Source: Fragilaria radians (taxonomy: Eukaryota > Bacillariophyta > Fragilariophyceae > Fragilariales > Fragilariaceae). Taken from it: a stretch of 64,000 nucleotides of DNA. The translations under genes and the position numbers were made by a program. The stretch is taken from assembly GCA_900642245.1 (NCBI GenBank), contig CAAAJI010000009.1, forward strand, positions 241,384-305,383, given 5' to 3'. This document shows positions 10,146 to 21,626 of the stretch, one piece after another; the stretch's first letter is position 1, and each line of letters opens with the position of its first letter. A model generated the notes under the pieces. That model made no database searches, was not told the DNA's origin, and worked only from the letters and a program-made list of their open reading frames with translations.

Positions 10146-11228
10146 TTACGTTCCTTGGAATGTAAGTATATCAATACCATATAGATCACATGCATTCCGA
10201 GTTGTTTGCTCTATTACTTCGTCTCGCGATAGATCCAAGGCATTCGCAATGTAGGTTATTCCATCTTCTATACTTTGAGAAACTAAGGATGATTCTTCGT
10301 GATCTGTTTCGAGGACAAGTCGTTCCAATCCGATTTTTCGTATGACTTGTATCGTTTTCGGTGAACGAAAGTTTACGACAGGTGCAAATCCAAAGTACAA
10401 TCGTCGGGTCTTCGAAGAATCATTCTTCTCTCTTGTTTCACATAATGCCACAAGTTGATCCACAGTCCCCACCTTCCCCCCAAAGGCATGAAAATATAAT
10501 TTGGGTGGAAGACCCAAACGATGGCGACGACGGCGCCGATGATTATTATTAACATCACCATTATGACTATGCACATCATCATCATCATCCTCTTTTGGTA
10601 TGGTACCCTTTTGAAATTTAGATAAGGATGTTAGGAGTGGACCAAAGGCTTGAACGACATGTATACTAACGGGTCTTTGCAATCGAACAGCAATCTCCAA
10701 TTGCATTTCAAAAACTTTGATTTGTTCGGACATTGGACTTTTCAGGTTTCCAGTCTTGGCGTCAAAATGAAATCCATCCAGACCAATTTCTCCTACTATC
10801 GCTTTAGGATCGGATTCTAGCATTTGTACCATTGTTTGCATCCATATTGGATTATCCTTTGGACTGTTGTTGCTATCATCCTTGTCATTCTTTTGAGACG
10901 ATCCCTCCCATTGGCTTTTCTCCAATTCATGTAAAAACCAAGGATGGATACCGTAGCCAGGAATTATAACCTTCTTTGGTTTGTTATCTTCCTTGTTTGG
11001 GGACACCATGGGAATGTCAGCCAAATTCTTCACAGTTACAAAATCACGTGGATGAGTACTCATAATAGCTACCCCACCAAGATAATTACAATCTGAAAAT
11101 GCTGTCAAGGGAAGACTTCGTCCCATGTGAATATGATTGTGAGCATCAAACGCCCATCGCATGGTGTTCGTCTTTTGATGTAATGCGGTATAGAATACTA
11201 CTAGTCCAAAACGACAAAATTTGTACAT
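10146..11228 (-). CDS. TatD-family metal-dependent hydrolase (Scn1-like)
   Basis: 360 residues from the ATG at 11228; an alternative ATG at 11162 (MRWAFDAHNHIH) would place the metal site almost at the N-terminus, as is usual in TatD. Amidohydrolase landmarks are clear: DAHNHIH (metal ligands), GYGIHPWFLHE, VGEIGLDG, SIHVVQAFGP, YFHAFGGKVG and LVLETDHEES near the end. TatD enzymes are Mg/Zn-dependent 3'-5' nucleases; the YFGFAPVVNFR segment resembles the fungal Scn1 (Cut9-interacting) subgroup, whose substrate is unclear. There is an Asp-rich, His/Arg-rich insertion (DDDDDVHSHNGD, then RRRRRHR) in the middle. The extra N-terminal stretch from 11228 could be an organelle signal, which I cannot decide. 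Confidence 0.82.
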   Translation of the reverse strand: MYKFCRFGLVVFYTALHQKTNTMRWAFDAHNHIHMGRSLPLTAFSDCNYLGGVAIMSTHPRDFVTVKNLADIPMVSPNKEDNKPKKVIIPGYGIHPWFLHELEKSQWEGSSQKNDKDDSNNSPKDNPIWMQTMVQMLESDPKAIVGEIGLDGFHFDAKTGNLKSPMSEQIKVFEMQLEIAVRLQRPVSIHVVQAFGPLLTSLSKFQKGTIPKEDDDDDVHSHNGDVNNNHRRRRRHRLGLPPKLYFHAFGGKVGTVDQLVALCETREKNDSSKTRRLYFGFAPVVNFRSPKTIQVIRKIGLERLVLETDHEESSLVSQSIEDGITYIANALDLSRDEVIEQTTRNACDLYGIDILTFQGT

Positions 11229-14200
11229 AATCCTTTTATGGAACAAAGGAGTGTTAAAAACACGTCAAATAAAAGGTACCAACTCATGGCTGAAAGATGA
11301 TACAAAAGGCTTATTCGCAAGTTGCATAAAAATCAGAAGACAACAGCTTTACCTAAGAGGGTCTACTTTTTGTAGTTGGAAAATCAGGATATATGCTTAG
11401 AGGTAAAACTATTGTCATGTTTTCATCTTTTTCTCATGTGTGTGTTTTTTTTATTCAAGCTTGTGCTATTCACCCATCATCCCATTGGAATTATTGGAAT
11501 TCTTGATCCTGAAGATGTTCCATGATTGGTTGATTACACAATGAAACTCTTATTCATGACTCAAATCTTTTTTCATTCAATCATTTAAAAAGACTCTTGC
11601 AAGCCTCATCATGGTTACCGAGTGGCGCATCATTATCCATTACAAATTATTGTTTGCTTCTTCATTATTGCCTCAAACTTTGTTAAGGTAAGTACTTCAT
11701 GTTGATGTGCTTGGTTTGTTTGTTGATTGATCCTTTCATTTCAAGTAGCATGATATTCTTTTTGTTACGATAAACTACGTTTCCAGATTCCTACAAATAT
11801 ACTTCTTGGTGTTGTATATAGTCCAAGTTAAATGTGGTTATTCATTGTGTGCTCTGTCTTGGTAGAATTCCTAATGTTTAGTTTCAGTTGTCTTGAAGGG
11901 ACCTAGATTGCACCTTTCCTTGTTTAAGTGATAGAGTCATGATAACGTTTTGTTGGGTTCACAAACAATGTGCAAGACATCTGTGACCATAAGATAACAG
12001 CATAATCAATTACAGCTAACTAAGCCAAGGTTCTTAGTGGATCAAATGATCATGTTGTTTGCAATGTATGTAGAATGTTACAGAAACTCAGAAGAAAGCA
12101 GCAGATCCTACAAGCGCAACAAAACAGACAGTGTTCCAGCCAATAGGAATGCTACTAGATTTATCAGACTTTTCACAACTCGGATGACAAAAACTGAACT
12201 TCTCAAGAGCCAGTGTTGAACACAAATTTACTGTATCCGTGTAAATTCCAAATCTGCAAAGCATTCAATCCTCTTTACGAAAATAGAAGAATCCTGTACT
12301 TCCTCCTGCCAAAACTTCGTAAAGTGGATAGGTTGAACGGATAACGTTGAGCTTTCAGATTCATTTATAAGACTGTTAAAGAAGATACAAATCATACTTT
12401 ATTACATCTACCACATGAGTGGCCAAAAGAAAATAGCATTAAATCGTCCCAGTATCTTATAAAACAAGTAGTAATGAAGAGTAAATTTGCTATAAATGGC
12501 TACATTTTTCGTCCGTGTAAGTTAGAGCATCTAAATGCGAAAAGTCAGATTAATCAGACTTCGTCAAGCACTGCTAAATGTTAAGAGTATACAATGAGAC
12601 TTCATGATCTATCCTAGACTATTGTTGTAACTTATACCGCCTTCTAATCTTGGAAAGGATTGAAGTTTCACCAGTGTTAAAGCCTTTGAAGCCTGATGAC
12701 TTTTCCGAAATTGTTGCAATGAACTAGGAACATTTGCAAAAAAGACAATCAGACATTTGAGTCGTTACTTTCTGTGAATAGCTGTAAATAGTGATAGAGA
12801 ATCTTTTCCATGCTAAATGGCTGTAAGGAATGTCAAAACAGATTATCTCTTTTTAATTTTTAACATCATTTAAATTTAAATGCTAGGGTATGTCTTTTTA
12901 AACGGATGAATCGCCCTTTTTGATAAAGACACATTTGTTTCTAACTGTACAACTGTTGCACACATGTATGACTAAATATGAGCCAATACGAGGGGTTGAA
13001 AGTTTGGAGTATTTCACGCTACACTTTTTCTGTGACCTTTGGCCATGAGTAAATTTGACTTTTAATTTTGTATTGCCAGACTTATGAATAATGACTTTTT
13101 GTCTTATGGCCTCTTTTCTACTTGCTCCATATGAAACATACTTTAATATGTGGTGTGGTTGCCTATAATCTGGTGTGGTATGCAATTCTTAAAGCCAGAA
13201 TGAATTTCATTCACTAAAATTACATTTTCTAATTTTTTGGTTTGTCTCTTAAGTTTTCAGTTATTCAATTATTACGTTTGCGACTTTTGTGGCTGGCTTA
13301 TTTTCTAATTCCTTAGTGGTCATACATTTCATAAAATTCACCTTTGAATTCGCGTCCATTGATAACCGCAATATATTGAGGAACAGGATATTACGCGAAC
13401 CAGGTTTTATGAAATACCTCCTGGGTGGACTTCGCCAATTGACTTCGAGAGCTTCAAACCAAGCGATAGTCACATCGAAAAGAGCGAGTACAAGCAGATA
13501 GATTGTTTACTCTGGAGTCTTTCTAGTGAGAGGACTGACGAGATCTGCATAGTCCATGTCCGTTTCTGGCATTTCTTGGTGACTTCATCTAAATTTTGGG
13601 ACTAAATTCGGCATCTATAATCTTTGCAGAAGGAGAACATGTGTCCACTACAATATGCGGTTCCTTGATTGATTCCTAAGCTCCTTTAGCACCCCTCCCG
13701 TGTCTTTCATTGGAATAAAAAGTAAATTGTAGGTGAACAGATTATCGATTAAATTATAGGATCGCATCCAGTTTTCAAAAAGCATTGAAATGAGGGACAG
13801 ATTCCTCACATGACACTAAAGACTGGTAATTATTGTTGCCAACATTGCTTCATAAAACTCCGAATCATTTGCATTGATCCAGTGTAAAGAAGATTTCAAG
13901 TTTCCTGGGAAAAAGTATCACAGGTTATAAATTATCCAGGAAACTCAAAGCACAGGAGCTAACCCACCTCATACAATACTTTTGTTGGCAGATAGTCTGC
14001 TCAGACAATTACTCTAAGCCTATGTCTCTGCCTAATAACTCCATGATGTCACTCTCAGGAAGCTGTATCAAAACTCCTCTAAAATGCATAATTCAAGAGA
14101 AATGGAGGCTCTCCCTTTACTAATGTCTAAATCATCTTGGTCTTATATGAAGGGTTTTGTTGGAACATAAATTGCTTGGATCCATGACGCTATCCAAATT

Positions 14201-15795
14201 GAAATGCTCTTTCATACCTTCTTTGTCCACTTCTTCAATCTGGGAAACCTTGGTAATTCGTGCACAGATGGAAGGGAAATAACGAAGGAATTAGCGAAAA
14301 AGTCATGGGCATTGTTGGATCGACTTGTAATTTGACAGATAGTATGACAACATTGCGCTATGGTGAGACAACTTATCATGAAAAATGTCTAGATTTAGAC
14401 TATTTCTATAACTGGATCTTGAGGTATGATATCATTTGTATCATCGGAACCAGAAAAAGCTTACCAAAATTCTGCAACAGGAGAGATTTACACCACTTTT
14501 CTGCTTAAAAGGCATTTATTGGCCACAGCTAAATTTGCTACAAATTTCATTCAAACTTGTGCAGGGAGTCAATTGGATATGTTATGGACATTTAAATGCA
14601 TAGGGCATCCTCATTTGTGTGACTTACTTTCACTCACAGTCAGCGATTTCTCCATAAAATGATATTTTTAGCCAGATATCTAATGCTAATGTGACCCTTG
14701 CAAAATGAAGAATCGTCGTCTAAATATTCTCCTTAGTGCATATTGATTTGTTCTATATGACTACTGACCGAAAAAACATTTTTATGCCAAAGACGCTTGA
14801 TACTTTAGTTATGAAATACAAATATCACCAACTTCAGTATCTTAACCCTTGTACTACTGCAATGGTATGTGCTGATATGGTGTCAGTATGAAATCATTTA
14901 AGTTTTATTTTGCTCTTTTGTATTCTTCTTTATGGTGCCTTAGCATAACAATTGACCTAGAGAACTATAAATTGCAGTACAGAAAGGGTCAATCAGTCCA
15001 ATCAAGTGTATGAGAAATGTAGCTTGCCCTTATCCCTATTCAGCCTTGGTCTCTTTGAAGTATTGCAGCGTAGATATTGCTTCACCAATACCCTGCCATG
15101 TTATCCAATTGACGTTGAAGCGGCTTGAATGAAAAGACATGAAAGAACGGCTGGTAGAAAATCCAGTCAATTCTACTGATATTGATGAAAAATAACACCC
15201 AAGATTCACTATTTCAACTCATGATGAACAATATTTCAATTGATCGTCGAATGAGAGAGAAGGTACCAAGTCAATCCAGGTAATTCAACTCTTCATATAC
15301 ATGTTTCTTTTCGGCAAATATCCGCTTCTGTAAGGAAAAAAGCCGTTGTCACAAGTATTGCTAATACGGTATTGTTCTACCAGCAATCCCGGTTGAGAAT
15401 TTTCCTAGATCTGGATTTTCACCAACTGGCTTTACGACACCATGGGTGCGCGTCGCTAAGGAAAATTCCTTTTTCAGTATTGAAGCGACCTCGGAGTTTC
15501 ATAAGAACCAGTCGGAGTGTCCATTGGCGCTGCTTTTGTCTTCTCGTGTTTTCTTTGACAGGAGTGGTGCCTGGACTATGAAGCGTATCTTGAATGCATT
15601 CAAACTAAGGCTACACTGAGTAAATGAATTGTAGTGTAGTTTATAATTGTATTTTACTCTATGACTTAAGATTGGGCTTTGGTCGCTTCATTTAACGTGC
15701 ACAATTCGTATCCCAAGGTGATAATCTAGAATGCATGTGGATGTGTGAATCGAGAGAGATCGGTGAATAACGATGAAGGTGGTAGTAAGAAAAAA
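11229..15795. other. Long AT-rich region, no supported gene
   Basis: About 4.5 kb. Open frames are all under ~100 codons and many lack ATG. The densest coding-like patches are 12.9-13.5 kb (mainly minus strand) and 14.26-14.66 kb (plus strand), where short frames follow one another with breaks, as in decayed mobile elements. I could not match them to a known element. No rRNA or tRNA structure was seen. Confidence 0.45.
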
Positions 15796-16680
15796 TTAAA
15801 TGGAAGAAGCACCCAATTCTTTCTCTGCCTCCGAAATGTTTTGTACGAGAGAATCGTATTCGTCATCACCATGACCGAATCCGGCTCGAGAAAAATAAAA
15901 AAGTGCCTCTTTGAACGACTCTAACGCCTTCCGTGCATCTTGGCGCTCTGTATGTAGATGACCAATTGTGTAGCAAGTTCTTGCTACAAGGGCGCTCTCC
16001 TTCAAAATTGTTTGAGCCTTTTTAGCTTCCAAGAAGCAGGATAGTGCACTCTCGTAATCCTTCATTTGTTGAAAGATATTTCCAATGTTGTGCAACGTGG
16101 CAGAAGTATCGAGACTAGTTGTTCCAAATAATTGTGTGCGTATCTGCAGTGCACGATGAAGGCATTCCATCGCACTACTGTATTGATGAATGCGTCCAAG
16201 AGCGATACCCATGTTATTTAAAGTATTGGCTACATCAGGATGATCTTTCCCCAACACCTGGAGTCGAATCTCTAACGCATTTTCCCACGCCTTAATTGCT
16301 CCATCCCATTCACCTACCTTAGCTAATTGTAGTCCTTTTGAATTCCATCCGATTCCAATAGCTTCACTTTTTCGTTTAAAAGGAGAAAGATTTGCAACTC
16401 CAAAGTGACCAGAGAAGTTTGGAGCAATGAGACGTTTTGAAATGGCCTTCGGAGGTTTATTTGTTGATGCAGTCGTGTTATTACTTGATATGACTTTGTC
16501 ATTAATCTGATTTAACTTTTCTAAAACTTCCATTACATGAAATTTGTTCTCATCCGACAAAACGGAATTGGGGGAAAGATTGCAGGAAGATGTATTTGAT
16601 ACGCAAGGCGTCCTGGCACCCTCGTCGATCATTTCATTGACAATATTCTCAAGTTCGCTGGAGCTAATGAGAGATGTCAT
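15796..16680 (-). CDS. Tetratricopeptide-repeat protein (kinesin-light-chain-like TPRs)
   Basis: 294 residues from the ATG at 16678-16680. The first ~105 residues are Ser/Asn-rich and probably disordered. From ~110 there are four to five TPR units of the 42-residue KLC/TPR_12 type: GWNSKGLQLAKVGEWDGAI, then DVANTLNNMGIALGRIHQY, then TSATLHNIGNIFQQMKDY, then ARTCYTIGHLHTERQDARKA. Such repeats form a superhelical groove that binds peptides or other proteins. There is no signal peptide or membrane segment, so a cytosolic adaptor is likely. Proteins of this build are numerous in diatoms and the partner cannot be inferred. The frame could be opened further upstream only from a TTG. Confidence 0.8.
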   Translation of the reverse strand: MTSLISSSELENIVNEMIDEGARTPCVSNTSSCNLSPNSVLSDENKFHVMEVLEKLNQINDKVISSNNTTASTNKPPKAISKRLIAPNFSGHFGVANLSPFKRKSEAIGIGWNSKGLQLAKVGEWDGAIKAWENALEIRLQVLGKDHPDVANTLNNMGIALGRIHQYSSAMECLHRALQIRTQLFGTTSLDTSATLHNIGNIFQQMKDYESALSCFLEAKKAQTILKESALVARTCYTIGHLHTERQDARKALESFKEALFYFSRAGFGHGDDEYDSLVQNISEAEKELGASSI

Positions 16681-17687
16681 CAGATTGCACAATGATCTAT
16701 ATAGCAAGTAATAATACGTCTATTTTGTTGGGTAATAAATTTTGTGCTTTCACAAATGCTCCTGCATATTGGATTTGTATGTGGAGTTGGAGTTGGATCT
16801 CCTGCAAAACGACTCTCAAAATTTTTGGATATGTTGGAAGCGTCGAGGTAGACCAGATGTTCTTCATTCCTTGACCGAATGCAGCTGACCGCTTAAAGAG
16901 AATCCATCTAAATCGATACGTCACCAGAACTTGAGGGTCTTGCAGGGAATGAAAAAAGCCTAAATATCTCATGTCCGATCGTTGCAAGAGTAAATAACGG
17001 TTATTGCAGCTTCTTGATTTTTATCTAGAGGAATTAAAAGAACACTTCTCTACTCCGACGCCTCCCTTCCTGGAGATCTGAATTCCTGCTCTCAAATGTT
17101 TAATCCTAATTGTTCTAGAGGGTGTACTCCAACCAACATCCAGATGTAAATTTTCATAAATTTTGGCGACCATAGCCCCGAATTTTTGAACGTACCTCAC
17201 CGTTGTAAAGATATCCGCATTGAACTAGGATCTTACATGACCCTACAAATAAATGCACTTTGAATAAATCACGTGACATATTAAATGCACCAACCAATGC
17301 TACATGTGGGCTTATTAGTTTTGTTACAGCTAGTATTGTTTGTGTTTAATATGTGAGATGTCATGGAAGGCAACAAATGCTGACATAATCAGAGTGATTG
17401 AAGTTTGTAGTGCCCAACTTGCTGCAACAAGATCGTTTTGAAACAAATTCTGTTTGCTAATAGATTAAGTCGAATAAATTGTAGACACTCGCTATTAGGT
17501 GATTTTTTTGCTTCTGGGCGATGAGGTTGTCTTTATCACTTCACGTTTCATGCCTAAGTGTATTTACATAAGCTATATTCGTGAGTATAATATTTTTGAT
17601 GAATCGGATATTTGAGATAAGAACAGTGTTGCACCGTACTTAGTAACTTGAATATTGCAGTAATACTTTAGGTAAAGTTTTATTTCA
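16681..17687. other. Intergenic, no supported gene
   Basis: Upstream region of the TPR gene merging into the transposon-derived block. No recognisable ORF, RNA or repeat. Confidence 0.45.
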
Positions 17688-18130
17688 GTGAAATTCTTGT
17701 GTATACAATTACAGAAGATGAAAGGGATCCGAATCGATGGACAGTCACTTGTAATTCTTGAGACAAAAGGTGATGGGAATTGTCTATTCCATTCCATTGT
17801 GGCATATAACAAGTTAAATATTACTGATGTATCAATTCTTCAAGGCTATATTTACGGGAAACTGACCGATTGGATAACTTAACAAGCAGTAATGGTTCCT
17901 GTAATCAATATGGTCAACGGAGCACACCAAGATGATAAAGTGAGTTTGCAAGATTTCATCACTTGTCAAAAACAGTGGACAATGGAGATCAACACTTGAC
18001 ATGGTGTGTGCTTCTTTGGTCTTTAATCTGAACATACTTTCCATTACAACACGCCAAGAAAATTTGAAGTATTTTCAGCAAAAGACTTTTCAGGAAACTA
18101 AGAACTTGGAGAGATGTGAGTTTTAATTCG
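17688..18130 (+). pseudogene. OTU-type cysteine protease fragment in transposon block
   Basis: The frame starting near 17688 encodes ETKGDGNCLFHSIVAYN, the active-site Asp-Gly-Asn-Cys motif of OTU deubiquitinase-like domains, and then stops at 17880. Downstream, broken frames continue with segments such as QKQWTMEIN and SEHTFHYNTPRKFEVFSAK that fit the later part of an OTU domain, but several stops interrupt them and I cannot confirm the catalytic His. OTU domains occur in cellular enzymes and are also carried by several DNA transposon families. Its position just upstream of a decayed DDE transposase on the same strand suggests the second source. The equivalent 5' part of the other copy would lie in the N gap. 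Confidence 0.6.
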
Positions 18131-18539
18131 ATAATTGTTTGGAAGAAAGGTAGGGGTGACTATCATGGAATGAATGCGCTCAAAGAATATTCTTTACCTT
18201 CATCCAGAGCTTGCCAACAAAAGAATGAGTATTGTGCGGCAGGCTTGCCCAAGTTTGTTAACGAATGCATTTAATAATTGGCACATACAAAACATTGAGA
18301 ATGATGCAGTGAAGGATAGGCTCCTACGCTTTTTTAGGAAGAACCTATGTCAAATTTGAGATGTACACTAATAGGGTGGAGAGGAATCCAAAGGTAGTAC
18401 TTGTGGCAAGCAATTGTAAAGTGGTGACAATAATAGCAAAAAAAAGCAACGAAGCAGGTTCCGTGCTCTTCTTGAAGAAAAAGGCAAACATGTAAACCAA
18501 GCAGACAGCACAAACAATCTTTAATACCAGGAAGCTCAT

Positions 18540-19500
18540 GAGTTTATCTGGAAGTTAGTCCAAGAATGGAGGAAAAGCGGTCAACCATTAACAAAATCTG
18601 AAGTCCAGGTTCACGCATGAAAAAATATACAAAAGGGGATATCTCTGAGAATGTGCTTGATTTAGGTGGGAATGCAAATCATTTCTATGTGTTTCAAAAG
18701 AGAAACTTGCAGTGAATTAACTTCACAGACAGAAAGGCGATGATTTCCCAGCAAATACCGATAAGGAGCTGCACAAGTGGTGAAGACATTTCGAGAAAAA
18801 ATGTTGGTGCTGTAACGGCTACTGATGAGATGTGTATAAAGGTTCACGAACGTAACTCGTGTTTCCTTGCTCCTTTAAGTAGAAACGAGTGGGAAGTGCG
18901 GCAAAGTTTAATGAAAAAGAAGGGTGTACGGTCATGGTAACAATAGATACACATTCTTCCTCTTTGCTACGCTTATTCATCATTTTCACTGAAAAATGTG
19001 GCAAAACCTTGATGAAGAAGTAGCAACGCTACGTTGATAGTACTGTGCTGTTCACTTTAAATCACTGGATGACTTCGGAGACTAACGTTTTATCTTTACG
19101 ATACATTGCAGATTTGTACAAGGATCGAGGAATGCAAGTTGGTTTGGTGTACGATCATGTACTGATGCATGCTTGTAATAATGAAATGAAACAAGCGCAG
19201 AGGAAGAGGAGTTGATTGTGGAATTCATTGATCTATATGTGACGTCAATTTACGAGTACTGAAGTATCAGAGAGGAATAACAAAACCATGGTTCCAAACT
19301 TTTCCGTAACTCCAAACAATCAGGAAGTCTTAATGTATCCAAAATGCCTACGAAAAAATCAATACCGTAAACAAAAGGAATCTTTGGATTACAGTTTCTT
19401 TCAGAGAATGTGGTTTGGGTCCATATTCAGCAACTACAAAAGAGGTATTGAGGCGTATCTTGAAAAACTTTCAGAATCTCGTGTATCCAAGCGTTGATAG
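18540..19500 (+). pseudogene. Decayed DDE-superfamily (pogo/Tc1-mariner-like) transposase, copy A
   Basis: Reading across frames on the plus strand gives consecutive transposase-like pieces: a putative helix-turn-helix part (EEKRSTINK, then NLKSRFTHEK), ATDEMCIKVHE (first acidic residue, like NADET in DDE_1 proteins), KRVGSAAKFNEKEG, MVTIDTHSSSLL, FTLNHWMTSETNVL, RYIADLYKDRGMQVG and GLVYDHVLMHAC (second Asp, like WDNAPAH). The acidic residue following the VDCGIH/VEFID stretch is not clear. Stops and frameshifts occur throughout, so no intact protein is made. The last open piece is 19288-19497. Family assignment rests on motif order and spacing. Confidence 0.65.
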
Positions 19501-20432
19501 ACCAAGATACAGCTGTGCAACTCAATGATTGAATGAGTTTAAGCCGCATTTTGCATTCAAAGTCAATATTTAGACAACAAAATTATATGAACTTTACATA
19601 TACGTTTATCTATATTTAGACAAAACACTTATATGCACCTTCACTAATACATTATAACATGCACTTTAGGTAATGGTATTTGACTTTTTGACATGATTTA
19701 AGTAATTAATATAATGTTAAACCATGAAACTGCCTGTAGCATTACTTGACATTTAGGCTAATATTCACACCCCTCTTCGTGGTTGAATAAATCACTTGAA
19801 TTGAAAAAGTCTAGTGAAAAGTGCAAAACTAGCATCAATTCTCAATGTATCAAGGACTACGCGTTTTACCTCGCATACAACAAGCGTGCCTTGATAATAT
19901 TTGACAATAATTTGCACGAATGGTTTATCGTGGTAAACTCGTGTTCTCCTTGCGATCTAATTTGAGCCTAGATGGCTTTTTCCATGACGTGAATCATACA
20001 TCTCCTTCATTAGACTTTCCACAAGAGTAGCACCCTAATATACTCAGACGTTTCTCCTGACAAGAATACAACATACACTAATAGTTTCCAGATGATTGGA
20101 AGGTTGAGATATAATCCTCATTATGAAATGATAAGTGTCTACGTTTATGATGGCTAAAAACAACAATGGTGTGTTTCGTCGTTTAAATCAGCATTTAGAG
20201 AGGAAGGGTTTCCTAATCAGAAGGTATGCGCGAGAGTGAGTAAATAACTGCATTATTTCTTCTCCTTTCCTCTACAGCCGCTCAAAAGTAGTATATCTCA
20301 CTGCATCATTCTATCTGGCAAAGTGTAAGTGAATAGACGCTTTTAAGGTCCCTATAGAGCATTATTTAGTATCTACGATTACAATTTTGATATTGATTGC
20401 CTATGTTGACAACAGAAAATAATTCTGTTCCC
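19461..20432. other. 972-bp segment unique to copy A
   Basis: Present between the two halves of the duplicated block only in copy A; copy B joins directly at 23190/23191. No target-site duplication is visible at the junctions, so deletion from copy B is simpler than insertion into copy A. It holds one 60-codon frame (19783-19965, opening with ATG) of unknown content. Confidence 0.6.
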
Positions 20433-20734
20433 AGTACAATGGGCATTTTAAGGATGTTATCTCGTCTTGTTTTCTATGGTTGGCTGCTTTTCTTATTTCC
20501 CAGTATCCCTTAGTATTCAAATTTCTTGAATGACGAGAATGAAATACGAAGGCTTATTCTAACTGCTTCTACTTGTAGAGTTTCCAGCATTTAAACTATT
20601 ACGCTCAATCATGTACACGATTGGTGTTCTACATTAAGAATACTAGAAGATAACACGTTATGATTATAATAAAACACAGCGAATTAAACTAGAAAAACAT
20701 TCATTCAAGAAGATGTTATTTTGTACCAACATTC

Positions 20735-21623
20735 NNNNNNNNNNNNNNNNNNNNNNNNNNNNNNNNNNNNNNNNNNNNNNNNNNNNNNNNNNNNNNNNNN
20801 NNNNNNNNNNNNNNNNNNNNNNNNNNNNNNNNNNNNNNNNNNNNNNNNNNNNNNNNNNNNNNNNNNNNNNNNNNNNNNNNNNNNNNNNNNNNNNNNNNNN
20901 NNNNNNNNNNNNNNNNNNNNNNNNNNNNNNNNNNNNNNNNNNNNNNNNNNNNNNNNNNNNNNNNNNNNNNNNNNNNNNNNNNNNNNNNNNNNNNNNNNNN
21001 NNNNNNNNNNNNNNNNNNNNNNNNNNNNNNNNNNNNNNNNNNNNNNNNNNNNNNNNNNNNNNNNNNNNNNNNNNNNNNNNNNNNNNNNNNNNNNNNNNNN
21101 NNNNNNNNNNNNNNNNNNNNNNNNNNNNNNNNNNNNNNNNNNNNNNNNNNNNNNNNNNNNNNNNNNNNNNNNNNNNNNNNNNNNNNNNNNNNNNNNNNNN
21201 NNNNNNNNNNNNNNNNNNNNNNNNNNNNNNNNNNNNNNNNNNNNNNNNNNNNNNNNNNNNNNNNNNNNNNNNNNNNNNNNNNNNNNNNNNNNNNNNNNNN
21301 NNNNNNNNNNNNNNNNNNNNNNNNNNNNNNNNNNNNNNNNNNNNNNNNNNNNNNNNNNNNNNNNNNNNNNNNNNNNNNNNNNNNNNNNNNNNNNNNNNNN
21401 NNNNNNNNNNNNNNNNNNNNNNNNNNNNNNNNNNNNNNNNNNNNNNNNNNNNNNNNNNNNNNNNNNNNNNNNNNNNNNNNNNNNNNNNNNNNNNNNNNNN
21501 NNNNNNNNNNNNNNNNNNNNNNNNNNNNNNNNNNNNNNNNNNNNNNNNNNNNNNNNNNNNNNNNNNNNNNNNNNNNNNNNNNNNNNNNNNNNNNNNNNNN
21601 NNNNNNNNNNNNNNNNNNNNNNN
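20735..21623. other. Assembly gap (889 N)
   Basis: A run of N exactly between copy A and copy B of the duplicated block. It must conceal the right end of A and the left end of B, including any B copy of the OTU fragment. Nothing can be annotated inside it. Confidence 0.99.
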
Positions 21624-21626
21624 CCG

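Larger units (their letters stand above)
17975..20734 (+). repeat. Repeat copy A (left copy of ~2-kb duplicated block)
   Basis: Sequence 17975-19460 and 20433-20734 recurs almost unchanged, in the same orientation, as 21627-23190 and 23191-23492. Copy A has 972 bp (19461-20432) absent from copy B. Differences by eye are scattered substitutions and small indels. Copy A runs directly into the N gap at 20735, so its true right end is unknown. Confidence 0.9.
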